DNA of 64,000 bases from Heliopora coerulea (GCA_030142905.1 JASJOG010000010.1:2555501-2619500), one strand, 5' to 3'. Positions 1 through 12,512 are shown, numbered from the stretch's first letter. Numbers and translations are program-made. The notes: generated from the sequence alone by a model not told the origin.

Positions 1-897
1 AAGATTTTACTCGTTAAGGGAGACGTCTCGGATGGGAAAAATTCAAATTGGTAATAAGAACGAACGAGCGACGCAAACTTCAATCACTTTTCGCGGGAAA
101 TTTTCCTGTTTGGATACTCCTATGGAAATATCAACTATTAGAATGTTTTAATTAGTGTTAAGTCTGCGACATATCTCTTACCCCTTTGCATCCAAATCCA
201 AGACATGAACATACGGCAATAAATTATGTTTCGAATTAAAAGCAATATCCTTCATCCTTTTAAAGATCATCAAACTTCCTTTCGACCAGTTTGCTTTTTC
301 CGATTCTCTGTAACCATGGATTGCCTGAAAGTCAATACATCCATATTACTGACAATAAAGCACTTTCGCTACTAAAATGCACAGTTCGCTTAACATCTGC
401 AACCGTGTTATATGAGGACGTCTTTACGGACCATGTTCCCTCTTGTGGTGACAATTAGCCTGTGTGGCATGAGTTTTTGTTTGATAATTTTCATTAAACT
501 CTTACATATTGATTATTGACCTTACAGGAACCTTACAGGTATGATTCCCCTTGCTGTTACAGCAAGCGGATTAATTGAAGGATGAAAAATCAGCAACTTC
601 AAAATTCTGGTGTTGTATTCTTAACATGCCTGGATATTAGCGTCCGGTACAAATTTGTCATTTACAGAGTTTTGACAGTCACAAGTTTGACGATGTCTGT
701 CACTTTGTCCGGAACGGTTTTTGGTAACATTGATTTCCAGTTTCATTACAAAACCAACTATTAATATTTGTCTTGAATCAATCGCTCTTCATTTGTATAT
801 TAAATTAGTGAATGCGCGCGAGTTGCCATGAGTGGTTTTGCGAAAAATGGCGAAGTGCGACTGTCTTGAATATTGATTGTTTGTAATCACTCTAGCG
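1..897. other. Non-coding stretch, nothing recognised
   Basis: AT-rich sequence without a convincing exon, RNA gene or terminal repeat. The open frames here are short and show no family signature. It forms the left flank of the hAT-like remnant that starts near 914. Confidence 0.4.
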
Positions 898-913
898 TTA
901 AATTATATACAAC

Positions 914-3426
914 ATGTCGAAGAAAATAACTTCATTTTTAATGTCTGCTGACACAAATAGTGTTAGCAACAAAGACTCGATCACTTTTGATGAATCAGCT
1001 TTACCACAACAACAAGAGGCAAAGAAGTCAAGCCGAATGTTAAAATCGAGCACTGTTACGAAATGAATTAACGAAGATCTGGCAAAAACCAATGCAATCG
1101 TATGGTTAAAGCACGAAGACAACAAAAAAGGACAAGTTATTGAAATGAAGTGCTTCATTTACACCAAATTTCAAAAGTAAATACAACACAATCGGGATTT
1201 CTCTGACGCATGGATAAAAGGAACTCGCAACCTTCGCTTGTCAAACGCGACAGACCATTCTGCAACGAAATACCACCAACACGCATAGAGATTGTACATC
1301 AATGACTTGAAATCCAAGGGTGAGTGTGTTAATCATCTACATGTGATTGAGCAATTTCAACCAGACGCAGGTCAACCAACTCTGAGAGATAATGTTGCTA
1401 AATACAGGGAAGTTCGACAGGAACAGGCAATTAAAAAGTTCGAAATTGCATACTTTGTTGCCAAAAAGGAACTTCCTTTTACTATTTATGAAGATTTGGT
1501 TGAATTGGAGAAACACCATGGCGTGGATGTAGGAGATGCGTATACTACCCGAAAACAGTGTGGTGAGTTCATTGATGTTCATGGAGAGTATATAGCTTCA
1601 CAGCTAAAAGAAGATCTTGCGAAAGCAAAGTTCTATAGCGTATTAACAGATGGGAGTATAGACAGCTCCACCACTGAGAAAGAAGTTGTTTATGTACTAT
1701 ATTTTGATCCTCATTCCAAGAGTGAAGAAGTTGAAGTGAAATTATCCTTTATTTACTTGAAAGATGTCAAAAAAGCAGATGCACCAGGAATAAAAGCTGC
1801 AATCGAAGAAAATTTTCATTCGCTAGGTATTTTGCCAAGCGAACTTTATTGAAAGCTTGTAGGCTTTGGAGCTGATGGTACATCGGTCAATAGTGGTAAT
1901 AAGAATGGAGTTAAAGCATTTTCAGAAGAAAAAGCACCGTGGCTAATTTATACATGGTGTATTGCTCATAAATTAGAACCAGCCTTCAAAAATGCATTGA
2001 ATGACACCATATTCCAGAAAGTTGACAACATGCTAATCAAAATATATGCACTCTACCACAAATCTCAAAAAAAAACTACATGAACTTAAACTGTTGCATG
2101 ATTTACTCAAGGATACTTTTGAATTTGAAGAGGGATCTCTAAAACCAATGCGAGCTGGTGGTACACGATGGATTGCATTCAAGTTGTCAGCACTGCGAAT
2201 TGTCCTTGACAAATATGGTATTTACATTCAACATTTGGAACGTTTGGCCAATGATACAAATTTCAAAGGTTGTGAAAACATCAAAGGTTACTTGCACCAG
2301 TGGAAATCAAGCCACATGCTACTGTATGTTGCCTTGTTCATTGATGTTCTGAATCCAGCTGCAATGTTATCCAAAGCATTTCAAGAGGATGGTATTGATT
2401 GTGTTGGAGCAGTTCACAATCTCAAGCGATCTGAGCAGTCGCTTGATAAGTTGATGTCCAGATCTTTGGAAGATCTTCCATCAGTTAAACACTTACTGAG
2501 AAATATGAAAAAGACACCTTCATTGTACATTTATCAAGGAATTGAGTTTACAACCAAGAATTTTCAGAAAGCCATTAATGATATAAAAACTGATAAGAAC
2601 TCCTTAATGAAATCTGTGCACTCCACAATCAGTGCCAGATTAGTGGGAGCAAACAGCATTCAGTTAGATGCTGTGGCAAGCATCTTAAACACTGAACACT
2701 GGAAGTTGGTTTCAGAAGTTGAAGGTATTGAATTTGCAGACGATAAGGTTACTGAACTTGTGGAAAAATTCCAGCCTGTAGTGTTAAAACAAGAGTTTTC
2801 TTCCAGTGCTACTTCTCATGAAATTCTTGAAGAATGGCATGATTTACTTAGTTATGCAATGAACTTTCTTCAGTCAGGTAAAACTAACTACAAGAAGACA
2901 TGGAAACTTCTATTCAACTGCTCCCACTCATCAAATTGGAAGAACATTTCAATTCTGATTGAACTCCTGTTTTCAGTTCCAGTTTCCAATGCAAAACTGG
3001 AACGCATGTTTTCTCAACTCAAAAGAACAAAGAATGATAGCAGATGTTCTTTGGATGAGGACCGTTTGACAAACATTCTTAGAATTGTTGAAAAGGTCCT
3101 CCACTGGGTTCGTTCAATGTCAGACCTGTTGTTAACATGTGGCAAAGCCAGAAAGCAAGACGGCCAAACCAAAAAGAAGAAAGAATTACAAAGCAAGGAA
3201 AAAGAAAGTTAAATATTACCAAAACCCTTTGCCAGAAGATGAAGCTGACCCTAGTAATGAGCTTGAAGTTGTATCAGACTCTGAATCAGATATGGAGTCT
3301 GTAGATAGCAATAGCCATATTGATCAGGACTTGACCACTGACAATGACTTACATGAGAAACATTTGTCTGATTTAGATGATAGTGATGCTAGTTTTTCAG
3401 GTTTCCTACCTGGGGATTTACTGTAA
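914..3426 (+). pseudogene. hAT-type transposase (ZNF862/KIAA1586-like), broken
   Basis: A degenerate hAT-superfamily transposase. Reading starts at ATG 914 (MSKKITSFL) and stays in one frame to about 2070, but is interrupted by TGA 1064-1066, TAA 1178-1180, TAG 1286-1288 and TGA 1850-1852. At the run of eight A (about 2069-2076) the frame shifts into a 388-codon open stretch that ends at TAA 3210-3212. The C-terminal part carries the hAT dimerisation signature (LLFSVPVSNAKLERMFSQLK, about 2966-3025). After another shift near 3140-3210 a basic then acidic tail is open to 3426, probably the original C-terminus. The N-terminal half contains the TTF/ZBED-like region, where the second cysteine of a probable CxxC reads as Tyr (tac, about 1160). 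hAT transposases are RNase-H-fold DDE enzymes; this copy cannot make a full protein. Terminal repeats were not located. Confidence 0.75.
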
Positions 3427-3981
3427 CTTTGAGGATTTAAATTGATCAAAGAGACATGTTATGGTTCAAGAATAAATTAATTGTTGATGATTATGATCTT
3501 TTTGTAGTTTTATACTACATGTATAAATCTACATGTATAGTACTTTTTAATAAAATTGTGTGCAGTGCATGTATCATTCATACTTTTAAGTTTTAATATC
3601 CCATACCAATGCTTGTATACAATAACAATTATTTTTATACAACGACTGTATAAATATCAATCAAATTATAGTCTTGTTAAGTGACAGGTACATTTTGTTT
3701 TGTGATAGGCACAATCTGATTGATGGTGGTCATTTTGACAACCAGAGGAAAAAAAAATATATCCAGACTTGATTCTTAAACAGTCCTTTAGATGCATTGA
3801 ATAATATGTCAACTCTGTAATTCACCTAAAAAAATAGCTAATCCAAATAAGATAGCTATCTTTCCTTCATTGTGAATTCCTAAAAGCATCAGTGTCTGTA
3901 AAATTGCTTTGGTAACAGTACAAAGGTGCTCATTGTTTAAGTTTGGCCACTGATGTACCTTTTGCATTATACCTTTTGCAT
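3427..3981. other. AT-rich intergenic DNA
   Basis: No coding signal. It holds the probable 3' flank of the hAT-like remnant, with candidate AATAAA-like signals. Just before 3982 the motif 'accttttgcatta' is repeated twice, next to the MITE copy that begins there. Confidence 0.35.
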
Positions 3982-4215
3982 TACACCTTTTGCTGTTCAT
4001 TACCAGCAAATATACTATCGTTAACGCCAACCTCAAACTCATTAACGCGAAAATACATTTATTTTATTCAGTCAACATTAACTAGCGTAGATACGCAACC
4101 ACTTATATCAAAGGGCATTCCATCTTGCAAACAGATGACCTTTAACACCATTCTACTATACATTAGTGATAATAAAATTTCAATTAGTCAATTTCTATTT
4201 CAATGTTTATTATTG
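3982..4215. mobile_element. Half copy of a 430-bp foldback MITE (copy 1)
   Basis: Begins TACACCTTTTGCTGTTCATT and matches the left half of the complete elements at 12513-12943 and 36883-37311, through the shared central part ending near 'gataataaaatttcaatta'. The mirror-image right half is missing. Only one arm remains, so this copy is truncated. Non-coding. Confidence 0.7.
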
Positions 4216-7200
4216 AGTACATATACATTGTTCGCAAAAAGTTAAGAATGTACTGTATTCGTTGCATTCCTTGAAGGTGACTTGCACTTGCTGACCTTGC
4301 AGTCAATGTGCCATTTTATATTGACTCAAAATATTGTAAACATATTTAGTTGTTCTGATGATCCAACTATAGTTACACATCTTATATATGCATGTATTAT
4401 TCCTATTTAATCAATGAATTATTAACATGAATAATAAAATAAGTGCCTGCTTATGCTGTCCAAAATAATCTTTTCTGGATACTATTTTTTATGGGGAGGA
4501 GGTGCTTTGCCAGCAAAACCTCTTTCTGTTATTGTATTGAAGGTGTCCGTGCAAGAAGTAATCTATGTCATGGTGTCTCTCAGAAAGCTTAAGTTGCAGC
4601 ACTGCTTGATCAGGACAAGTCATAAGTGGAGTTGGCTTTACCAAGCAAAAAATTATTTGATAACATTTCAAGAATTGTTCCTGAAAAGACAACCAAATGT
4701 GGAACAATCTTACAATAGAAATAAAGTGATGTACATTTGAGTCAACTTTTCATGTTACCTTATGCATGTGGTTTGGTGCCATATCCCTTTATTTTTTTTA
4801 TTAATTTAACAATTTCTATAAATTTCAAGCTTGCTTTAAATTTCACTTTCTATTTTGTTTGGTTTATTATTCCCTTAAGGATCCTGGGCTGCAGTGGTAA
4901 AGCTAAGAATAGCAACAGGTCATCTTAAGCAAATTTAAAATTATCTATCCATAGCAAAAGGTCATGCAATGCAAATATAAATTATGTATGATATTTAGAC
5001 ATCAAGCAAAGCATATCAATCTGCAGGTATTATTAAAGCAATTTTTGGTTATGCTTAGCAATTAACCACTATCCATGTACTTTGACCTCTAACTGTTCCA
5101 TTTTTATTATTATAGTAACCATTGCTATGGTTGATGTTTACAAGTTCATGCCTGAATGTCATAGATCATTTTATATTTGCATAGCATGACTGATTGCTAT
5201 GCTTAGCTTCTCCACTGCTGGATGGGACATAATTATTGCAGCATCTAGTCAAATTATCATACTAGGTAGAACATATTACAAGTTTTTATCTATTTAAAAA
5301 ATGGTCCATGAAAACAACTTGTTTGCTATGGTAGCTAAAATGTAGATTGATAAGTGGATCTTCTCTTTGTAATGTCTCAATTGTGCTGGTTCATCTTCTG
5401 TTGTAACTAACATTACTTGAAATATGCAGATAATGTAAGTGATTTGGTTAATGATGTTTATCAATTCTAAATGCAGAAACTGCTTCACATAAATTCTCAT
5501 ATGATTCTTACTCATTCAGTAGCTCCATGTACTTTCAGAACAAAAGAAATGTAATGAGCATGACTATTTTGTATCAGAATTTCCTCAGGACAGTCCCCGA
5601 AAGGAAACTGTAGAAGTATTCTCATTTCACATTACAATTCACATGTCAATGAGAATAAACATTATTACTTCAAAAAACCATACAGTATGGTAACTGAAAA
5701 GAGCAAGTTAAATCTTGTAGTCAACAAATAATGTAATGGTAAATCAGCAAAATTAGTACATGACCTCCACTTTACAGCCTGCCTGTCATCTGAAGTTGCC
5801 TATATATTTACTAGTATACAATTAATGATCTTGTAAAATTGACTATAGTACTTCATTTTTTGGAGGTATGAAATTTTCATATGCAACCAAGCTTAACTGG
5901 TATGGATAAATTGAGATTGCAAAATGATTTTACAGATTACAATATTCATAGCAACCTATGACTCATCAGTTATATATAATTCTTATTGCTTAGTCAAATA
6001 ATTATTTTGTTCCATGTGAGTCAAAATTAACCTTTTCTTTAAGGCACACGTGGCAACTAACCCTAAAATTTTGATGACCAAAGTGTGGGTTTTGACTTCT
6101 GTTTCCATCCATTTTTCTCTTGTTGTTCCATTTCTTCTTCAGTGCAAACCCTAACATTTCCTTACCTTGGAGGCAATTATAATATTATAATATACTCAAA
6201 AACCAGTTGACTGAACTGTGGTGTACAGTAGTTGTGGTTGAAAAAGAAGGGCAGCACCAATGGAGGCATAACCATTTTGTTTTGGGTTTTTTTTGGGAGA
6301 GGGGGCACTAGACATTTTGCTATAAAATGTTTTATTAAATTTACATGAAGTGAATTTCAACATTTTGCATTTACATGGTTGGTGAACTACAGTTACCAAA
6401 TGAGCCCCAGATACAAGTTGGCCTAAAATTTGGTTTATAAAATGTTTGTATGCCCTGCAGGACAACACAATGAGTAACATTCAATTAAACCAGCAAAGAC
6501 AACATACAGCATTGATTTTTTTCTCATTGTGCAACTCCCTATTCCCTCTAGATACATGACAAACAAAGAAGTTGACTTGTATCAGCCTCAATTTATCAAA
6601 ATTGTCTCAACTATTCTTCCATTATTGCTATGTTTAAATATCAGCCATCCACACATCAACTGACTCCAGAACTACTGGTATTTTGCTCATTTCACTAAGC
6701 ATGCACTTTTGAGCCTGACATCCTTGCAAGGGTTAAGCAGCCAAAACAAAAAAGAAAAGGTTACTGCATATAGTCTAACAAAGTCAAACAGTTTGACAAC
6801 TTGTATTTACTATTTCTTTTTTAGACTTAGTAAGGAGTAGATATGTTTCATAAGCAAAATAGCAACTGTATTTGATTCTGTAATTTTTTCCCAATTTCAA
6901 AATTTTAAATGGGGGGGGGGGGGCACCTGCAGGGGCACAGTCCTCAGATAGGGGGCATATGCCCCCTCATGTTCCCCAGTACTAATGCCACTGTGATGAA
7001 GTTATAAGGTAATGCCAGCTGGTTTGAGGGCAAAGAGGGCCATACACCTTCCTTAAGAGAACCATATTAACACTAATCTGTTGATCAGATCATCTTTGGA
7101 ATGGTATGTGATCACAAGGTTATACCTTAGTCCTTATACCATTTTTGCCCTGTTCTACTGAACACACACCATAGTTATAAACCAGCAAACAATGAAACGG

Positions 7201-8322
7201 AAGGTATTAGCCACAAAATTTATGTTCTCTGTTTGTCATGCTGTACAAATTAAAATATTCTTCTTGTTTGTTATACTGTTGATACTCAATCTTACACTTA
7301 TAAAAGCAGTACCTTTGGGTGTAAATTTATAAATAGTTTATTGTATTTACATTTAATTTATTATAAGGTGTTTTCTAGCAGCTATAATATAAGTTTTATT
7401 ACTATAATACGGTTAGAACCTGTTGACATCTTGTTTACACAAAAAAAATTTTTTATATGCTTTTGTATGTGTATATACTGTAGATTTAGGAATGTGATTT
7501 ATCATGGTCCAATAATTGTCTTAGGGAAATGGCTCTGTTAAACCAATGAAACTGAAGCATCAGCCTACCATAACATACCCACATGTCTTTTCTTCCACCA
7601 GATGAAATTATCTCTAACTATTTTTAATTTTTTATTACTTGACATTTTTGCAATATCTAATATGTTTTCTCTCCAAAAAAATCCTAATCCCTGTATTTCA
7701 TTCTACAAAATATATTAAAAATGGTGTCTGACAGAAATCTTGTATTTGTTTTCATATACTAACATTAATGATTAGTTGTTTCTCCAAGTGAAAACCAATC
7801 ATGTGATTCTTTTTAATGAATTATGTGGTATTATATAGTGTGCATGTAAATGGATGACAGAAGCAAGACCACAATGATGATGTAAAGGAGGTTAGTGGAT
7901 ATTTTAATTGTTATTTTTCCATAAATATTTGGAAATTGTCAGTTTAATTTAAAATCCTATACAGCTTGAAACTATATTGGTATTGATCTCAACTTTACAT
8001 GTAGATCATTTTGAGCAACACAGTGCATCATGAGCTGGCTGTTTTCCAATGTACGGTATGTGGTACCAAATGATGGCAGCAATAGAGATATCAAATAGAG
8101 ATAAAAACAATGTTCTAAGCTGTGTCTACAAAAGTTAATGATTTATACCACAAAAAGATATGTAACTCTTCAGTTTAATTATGGTGTCACCATATTAAAT
8201 TTGCTGAACTTTTCTGGAACCAAAGCCTTGGATCACATCAAAGTGTGATGGCAGTGAACAGAAGAGAATAATGAATAATGATTGGGTAAAGGTGTCCTTC
8301 AGTAGCATTATTGTAATAAATA
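4216..8322. other. Long AT-rich region without a recognised gene
   Basis: About 4.1 kb with no exon I can support on either strand. It contains a G homopolymer of about 14 nt at 6911-6924, followed by G-rich and C-rich blocks (6925-6975) that are partly complementary. Because the ALKBH7-like exon at 8886-9197 is read leftwards, its missing downstream exons could lie here, but I could not find the expected 2OG-Fe(II) oxygenase motifs. Confidence 0.4.
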
Positions 8323-8512
8323 GAATTGAGTGAGGCCAGCTACTGTAAGTTATAAAAACAATACATCTTTATGTATGATTGTCTAAGCTTTCATTGGTCA
8401 ATGGACACCATCAGAGTCTCTGATAATGTCATTGACTGACAAAAGCTTAGACAATCATACATAAAGATGTATTGTTTTTATAACTTACTGTAGCTGGTCT
8501 CACTCGATTCTC
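8323..8512. repeat. Near-perfect 190-bp palindrome (foldback element)
   Basis: The left arm (from 'gaattgagtgaggccagcta' at 8323) and the right arm (to about 8512) are reverse complements for about 65 bp, and the central part is also self-complementary, so the whole segment can fold into one hairpin. The arms share AAACAATACATCTTTATGTA and its complement. No coding capacity. It is probably a foldback transposon or an inverted duplication of a short repeat. Confidence 0.85.
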
Positions 8513-8650
8513 CTTGTTAAATGAATAATGAATAATCAATAAAGAGTAATGAAATAATGCCTAAAGTTTATATTCTCCCGATGTTACGGTAAGAGGACAC
8601 TTCAGTTCCATCGGCCTTAATTTCATGTATAAATATGGGATGCTGCGTAC

Positions 8651-8805
8651 AGCACAAAAAGTTAAAAGGTTGCTAGACTGCCGAATTTATGATAAAGAAT
8701 TCTAACGTTTCGAGCTATGGCCCTTCGTCAGAGAGTGAAACGAGTTCAGAACTCGTTTATCATAAATTCGGCAGTCTACCAACCTTTTAACTTTTTGTGC
8801 TTAAT
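8651..8805 (-). repeat. Palindrome with hammerhead-like core on the minus strand
   Basis: The left arm (cacaaaaagttaaaaggttg, then the complement of the right arm's 'aaattcggcagtc') and the right arm at about 8757-8803 form a hairpin of about 45 bp. In the loop region, the minus strand of 8706-8731 reads CTGACGA, a short GGGC/GCTC stem with a CATA loop, then GAAACG. This fits the conserved core of hammerhead ribozymes of the kind found at the ends of Penelope-like retroelements. There is one extra A after the CUGACGA box. Confidence 0.5.
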
Positions 8806-8885
8806 TACTGTACATGTACCTGTATTTCCACTTTAGAGTAACGCTTCGCCAGCTAATCTCCAGAAAAAAAGGATATCCAACTTAC

Positions 8886-9197
8886 ATTATCCCAATGGTC
8901 ATACTGATACTTTTGTGTCTCCAGACTGGTCCTTAATTCATTGTATAAGAAATCTTCTTCGTGTAGTGTAATAAATTCATCGTACACAAACAAGTTGTCA
9001 CGAACAAGATCTTGAACTTCTTCTACACCTTGAATATCACAACCATTGGTCCCGAAATTCACCAGGTTATTATTTGCTGCTATATTGTGGCATATATTGC
9101 GTGCTGTGGTGAACAAGAAACGGATGCCTCTCAAACAGTTAAAATGAAACATGCATGATCTATTTTTTTTACAAAATGTTCTTGCTTTCGACGCCAT
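8886..9197 (-). CDS. ALKBH7-like protein, first exon only
   Basis: Probable first coding exon of the mitochondrial AlkB homologue 7, a Fe(II)/2-oxoglutarate-dependent dioxygenase-fold protein linked in animals to programmed necrosis and mitochondrial metabolism. Reading from ATG at 9195-9197 gives a basic N-terminal region of about 45 residues (MASKARTFCKKN..., many Arg/Lys, few acidic), as expected of a mitochondrial presequence. It continues into ...LYNELRTSLETQKYQYDHWD; the YxYDHWD element matches the same position in vertebrate ALKBH7. The exon ends at 8886 before a consensus donor GTAAG (8885-8881); reading through gives a few extra codons and a stop. The catalytic exons were not found downstream. 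It is head-to-head with the CCCH gene at 9332. Identification rests on one motif and exon position. Confidence 0.55.
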
Positions 9198-9331
9198 GTT
9201 GGTTTAAAAATACGCGGGCTCAATTATCTTGGCCTATTTAGCAAACGCGTGCTTACGCGGGAAATTCAGACCAGCCCTGACGAATGTACGACAAATGTGA
9301 CGCTGCGTTTCTCCTTTAACCATTGAAAAGC
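9198..9331. promoter_or_regulatory. Probable bidirectional promoter
   Basis: 134 bp separate the start codons of two divergently read first exons (ALKBH7-like on minus, CCCH finger on plus). The interval is richer in CG dinucleotides (acgcgggctc, aaacgcgtgcttacgcggg) than the surrounding AT-rich DNA and has no clear TATA box. This is typical of shared housekeeping promoters, but it is an inference from position and composition. Confidence 0.45.
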
Positions 9332-9737
9332 ATGGCCGATGCGAAAGGAGAAGGGCAGGAAAAAGGTGATCCTGAGTAAGTTATTAAAAGCCGTTTTTAT
9401 TTTTAAATAAGACCTCAAAGTACTTGTTATTTCAATACAAAATGGCACAATGCACTTCTCTACATGTATCTGTAGCAGCTCGAAGCTCAAAAGACACATT
9501 TATTTACCACTCAATCTATCAAATTTCTTTTTACAGGAAGCGAAGAATATCGTGTCGGTAGGACGTTTTGTATAGTACTTGTAGTAATACCAACGGATTT
9601 TTCTCGTCTAGAGATTACTCGAAGTTTTAATGATTTGTCTTACGTTTAATATTTCTGTCACGTGCAGGTATTTCGTAAGAGGATATTGTCGTAAAGGAAA
9701 CAATTGTTCTTATTCTCATGATCCCAGTGATATCCCG
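9332..9737 (+). CDS. CCCH zinc-finger protein, makorin-like 5' exons
   Basis: Three exons can be joined. Exon 1 9332-9375 starts at ATG (MADAKGEGQEKGDPE) and is followed by donor GTAAG. Exon 2 9537-9557 is a 21-nt micro-exon between TTTTTACAG and GTAGG. Exon 3 9668-9737 lies between GTGCAG and GTTAGT. Phases agree, and the joined reading contains CRYFVRGYCRKGNNCSYSH, a C-x7-C-x5-C-x3-H finger, followed by DPSDIP. This spacing and sequence resemble the first finger of makorins (RNA-binding E3 ligases), but no RING or further finger was seen. CCCH fingers of this type usually bind RNA. A possible terminal exon lies at 12181-12303. The gene is divergent from the ALKBH7-like exon. Confidence 0.55.
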
Positions 9738-12180
9738 GTTAGTTAATGTTTCATATCGATGACTTTTATGTTTGTGCAGATCATATGAATGTAGGTCTAA
9801 CGACACGTAGAAAAAATGCTCCCAGGCATGACTCCCCGAAGTCATAACCCCCCAAAAACTTAAGATATCTCCATATGTATTTATAATAGAAAGAACCATA
9901 GGGAACTAAAACTCATGCTAAGTGGAATGAGCTTAGTCGAAAATGCTCAACATCGCATTTTTTCTTATCACAAATTCAACACACATGGTAAATTATTTCA
10001 AATATTTAACTGTGGCGCGGGGTCTTGACATGGGTTTTATTTTTTTTTGTACATTTGTGTATTGTTAACCAGTGCATCAATTTCGTTCTAGTATGGTATT
10101 CACTTTTGAAAATAGCAGACGTTACACACATTTCATTGGTTTCTTCTTCAGCTTAGTTTCTTTGCCTATCCTACTCCACCAGTGTACTACTCAGCTGCAG
10201 AATGACTGATTATATGGGAGGATATGAATCAATTAGACCCAAACCCATTACATGCAGTATCACATGTATAGGTAATGACTTTCCCTATCGCCAGCCACAA
10301 CCATGTTGCATGATGAAGTTATCTTATTCTCATATCCACATGCCCAATACTGGGAAAAACCAAATTCTAAAATTCAATTGTGTTATGAAAGATAATGTAT
10401 TTCCAAAGGACACTTTGACATTATGGTTGTGTAGTGTTGTTATGTGGGCTGAGTTGACCCAAAAATTTAGTATGTACAGGATGAGTGTTTTATCAGATAT
10501 TTAAAGTCCAGAAAGTTCTTGAAAAATGAGGCATTAGCCAATTTTTTTAAATCAACTTTGAAGTGTATGGATGCCTAATGAACTGCTCCATTTGAGCATA
10601 TAATATTGCATCTCAAACAAATCCATAAAAGTTAATCAGACTGAAAGCTGTTGAAATTCTACATTAATTAAGGTCAGATATTTAAACACCTTCTGGGCAC
10701 TGATGTTCTATGTGTTTTGCTCATGTGTTATTGAATTTAAGATATTTATGGGAATTTTATATTTTTTGTAAAACATTTACCATAAATATAAAAAAATTAC
10801 TTAGTATATAAGGTCAAATTCTCCTATAGAAATGTCTGATGGTGGTGACTGTGGGATTGTGACTGCTCATCTTGTTATTTAAATTATATTATGGTATTAA
10901 TATCATAGATAGTTGATTCAAGTTAAATGTCAAGGATGTTGAACAAGTGTAAGGGAAATTCTATTTTTTTAGCTTGTGCTGTAATTGTGTTTACTTTTAT
11001 GCACTTCATACACACCTTTGAATTTGCCAGCTTTTCAAAGTCCTTCATGTCCTTCACTTGGGCTTGTGCACTGTATTAACCCTTAAACAACCAATTATAT
11101 TTGAGATATTTTAAATCAAACAACTCAGTATACTATACTATAGAATCATGAAAAGAATGTCCCACATGGAAAGTAGTGGGACTATTCTGCAAGCATATAA
11201 CAAATAGTAATACACCCCTAATCTTGAAGCTTACATGCTGGTGGACTGTAATTGGTGGGACTATGCAGGGACTCTGTTACTGTGAACTTGCTCAACTGTC
11301 CCCTTGCAGGGGGTAGTGAGGAGGAGCTGAGATGGGGACTTGTTTAGCATGCTTGATTGATGATTTTTTAAACATTGTTATTACTGAAAAATTTGAAATT
11401 GAGCTTGGTTGCTTGATTTGTTGATTTGGTATGGCATAAAACCCAAAGATCAAACATATACATGACTGTGTATGTAACTGAAAAGTTAACCTATTGCTGC
11501 CTACATGGCTGGTCATTCCCCTTATTTTGATGAATGCAATACTTTTTACTGTGGAAACTGTAGTGGCCTTGGGGTTGTGCTTTCCATCTTTAACTCAATA
11601 ATGTTATTTGGGCATTAACAGAATTATAATCAACTAAGTGGAAGAAAAGAATATTAAGCAGTTATAAGAGTTTTAGATGTGGCCATCAATTTGCTCACCT
11701 GTTCGCACATTTTAAAAAGTAATTGGCAGGTTTCCTGACTTTTACTAAAATGATGTGTAATTTGCATGTAGTGCAGTGTAATTAAGCCCATGTACCTTTA
11801 TTGTCTCTCTATTCCAGAATGCATTATGAATAAGTATTTTAATCCATCACTTTGTAAAAAAGCTTGATGGCATTCCCTTTCATATAAATAAAACTATTCT
11901 GCATTACCTGCCATAGAACAATGCTAGGATAAGGGTCTCAAGAGACAGGAACTGGTTATGGCTTTTGACTCAGGTTACAAGCAAGCAGATAACCAATGAG
12001 ACTTATAACTGGGATAAACAAGGGTTCTAAAATGCATGTCACACAACTAATATTTCTCTTAAATCATAGTATTCTTACTGTTTCCTATGCCTTTTTGTGG
12101 TGAAGATAAGTATTTGCCTACCAATGCCATATTTACTTGTAATATTAAAGTGGAACATTTTAAGGGATAATTATATGTAG
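9738..12180. other. Probable intron or intergenic DNA after the CCCH exons
   Basis: No further exon could be tied in phase to the one ending at 9737. An acceptor-like site at about 10152 would give LSFFAYPTPPVYYSAAE then a stop. A donor-like GTAATG near 10273 follows another short open stretch. Neither is convincing. The rest is AT-rich and without repeats I recognise. Confidence 0.35.
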
Positions 12181-12303
12181 CAACCCAAATGAATCAATTG
12201 AATCGAAAGCAGAAACACTAGTAACACATACTGTAGCTGATGCTAGTGTGAGGCAAACTGAGGAGGTTGACTCCAGTGATGTTGGACAAGTGGGCGTAAC
12301 TTA
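12181..12303 (+). CDS. Possible terminal exon of the CCCH gene
   Basis: After the acceptor-like '...ttatatgtag' an open stretch reads NPNESIESKAETLVTHTVAD and continues to VGQVGVT, stop TAA (12301-12303). It is hydrophilic, serine/threonine- and acid-rich, with coding-like composition unlike the flanks. Incoming phase is 2, which does not fit directly onto the exon ending at 9737, so at least one exon would be missing between them. It could also belong to an unrelated gene. Confidence 0.35.
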
Positions 12304-12512
12304 ATGGTACTATTCCACCACGGTTTTCCATGTGTTGTCAACAGACACCAAATTTTCCCTCCTCCAGCTTATTCAGAAGTCTGGCCTTGTAAAAACAGAC
12401 TTCTAAATGTACGGTACATTCTTAAACTAATGGGATTGCAGGAAAAGGATAATCCTGGGATTGTAACGAGATAATGACAGATTAGTTTTAACTTATGTAG
12501 TTAATCTTGAAA

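Noticed and set aside
6911..6975. G-quadruplex or regulatory element at the poly-G tract
   Set aside because: A simple homopolymer run prone to assembly error; no repeated G-tract spacing that would make a defined quadruplex, and no gene nearby.
10202..10504. 100-codon plus-strand open frame as a continuation of the CCCH gene
   Set aside because: It cannot be joined in phase to the exon ending at 9737 and has no second zinc finger; at best a short exon before GTAATG.
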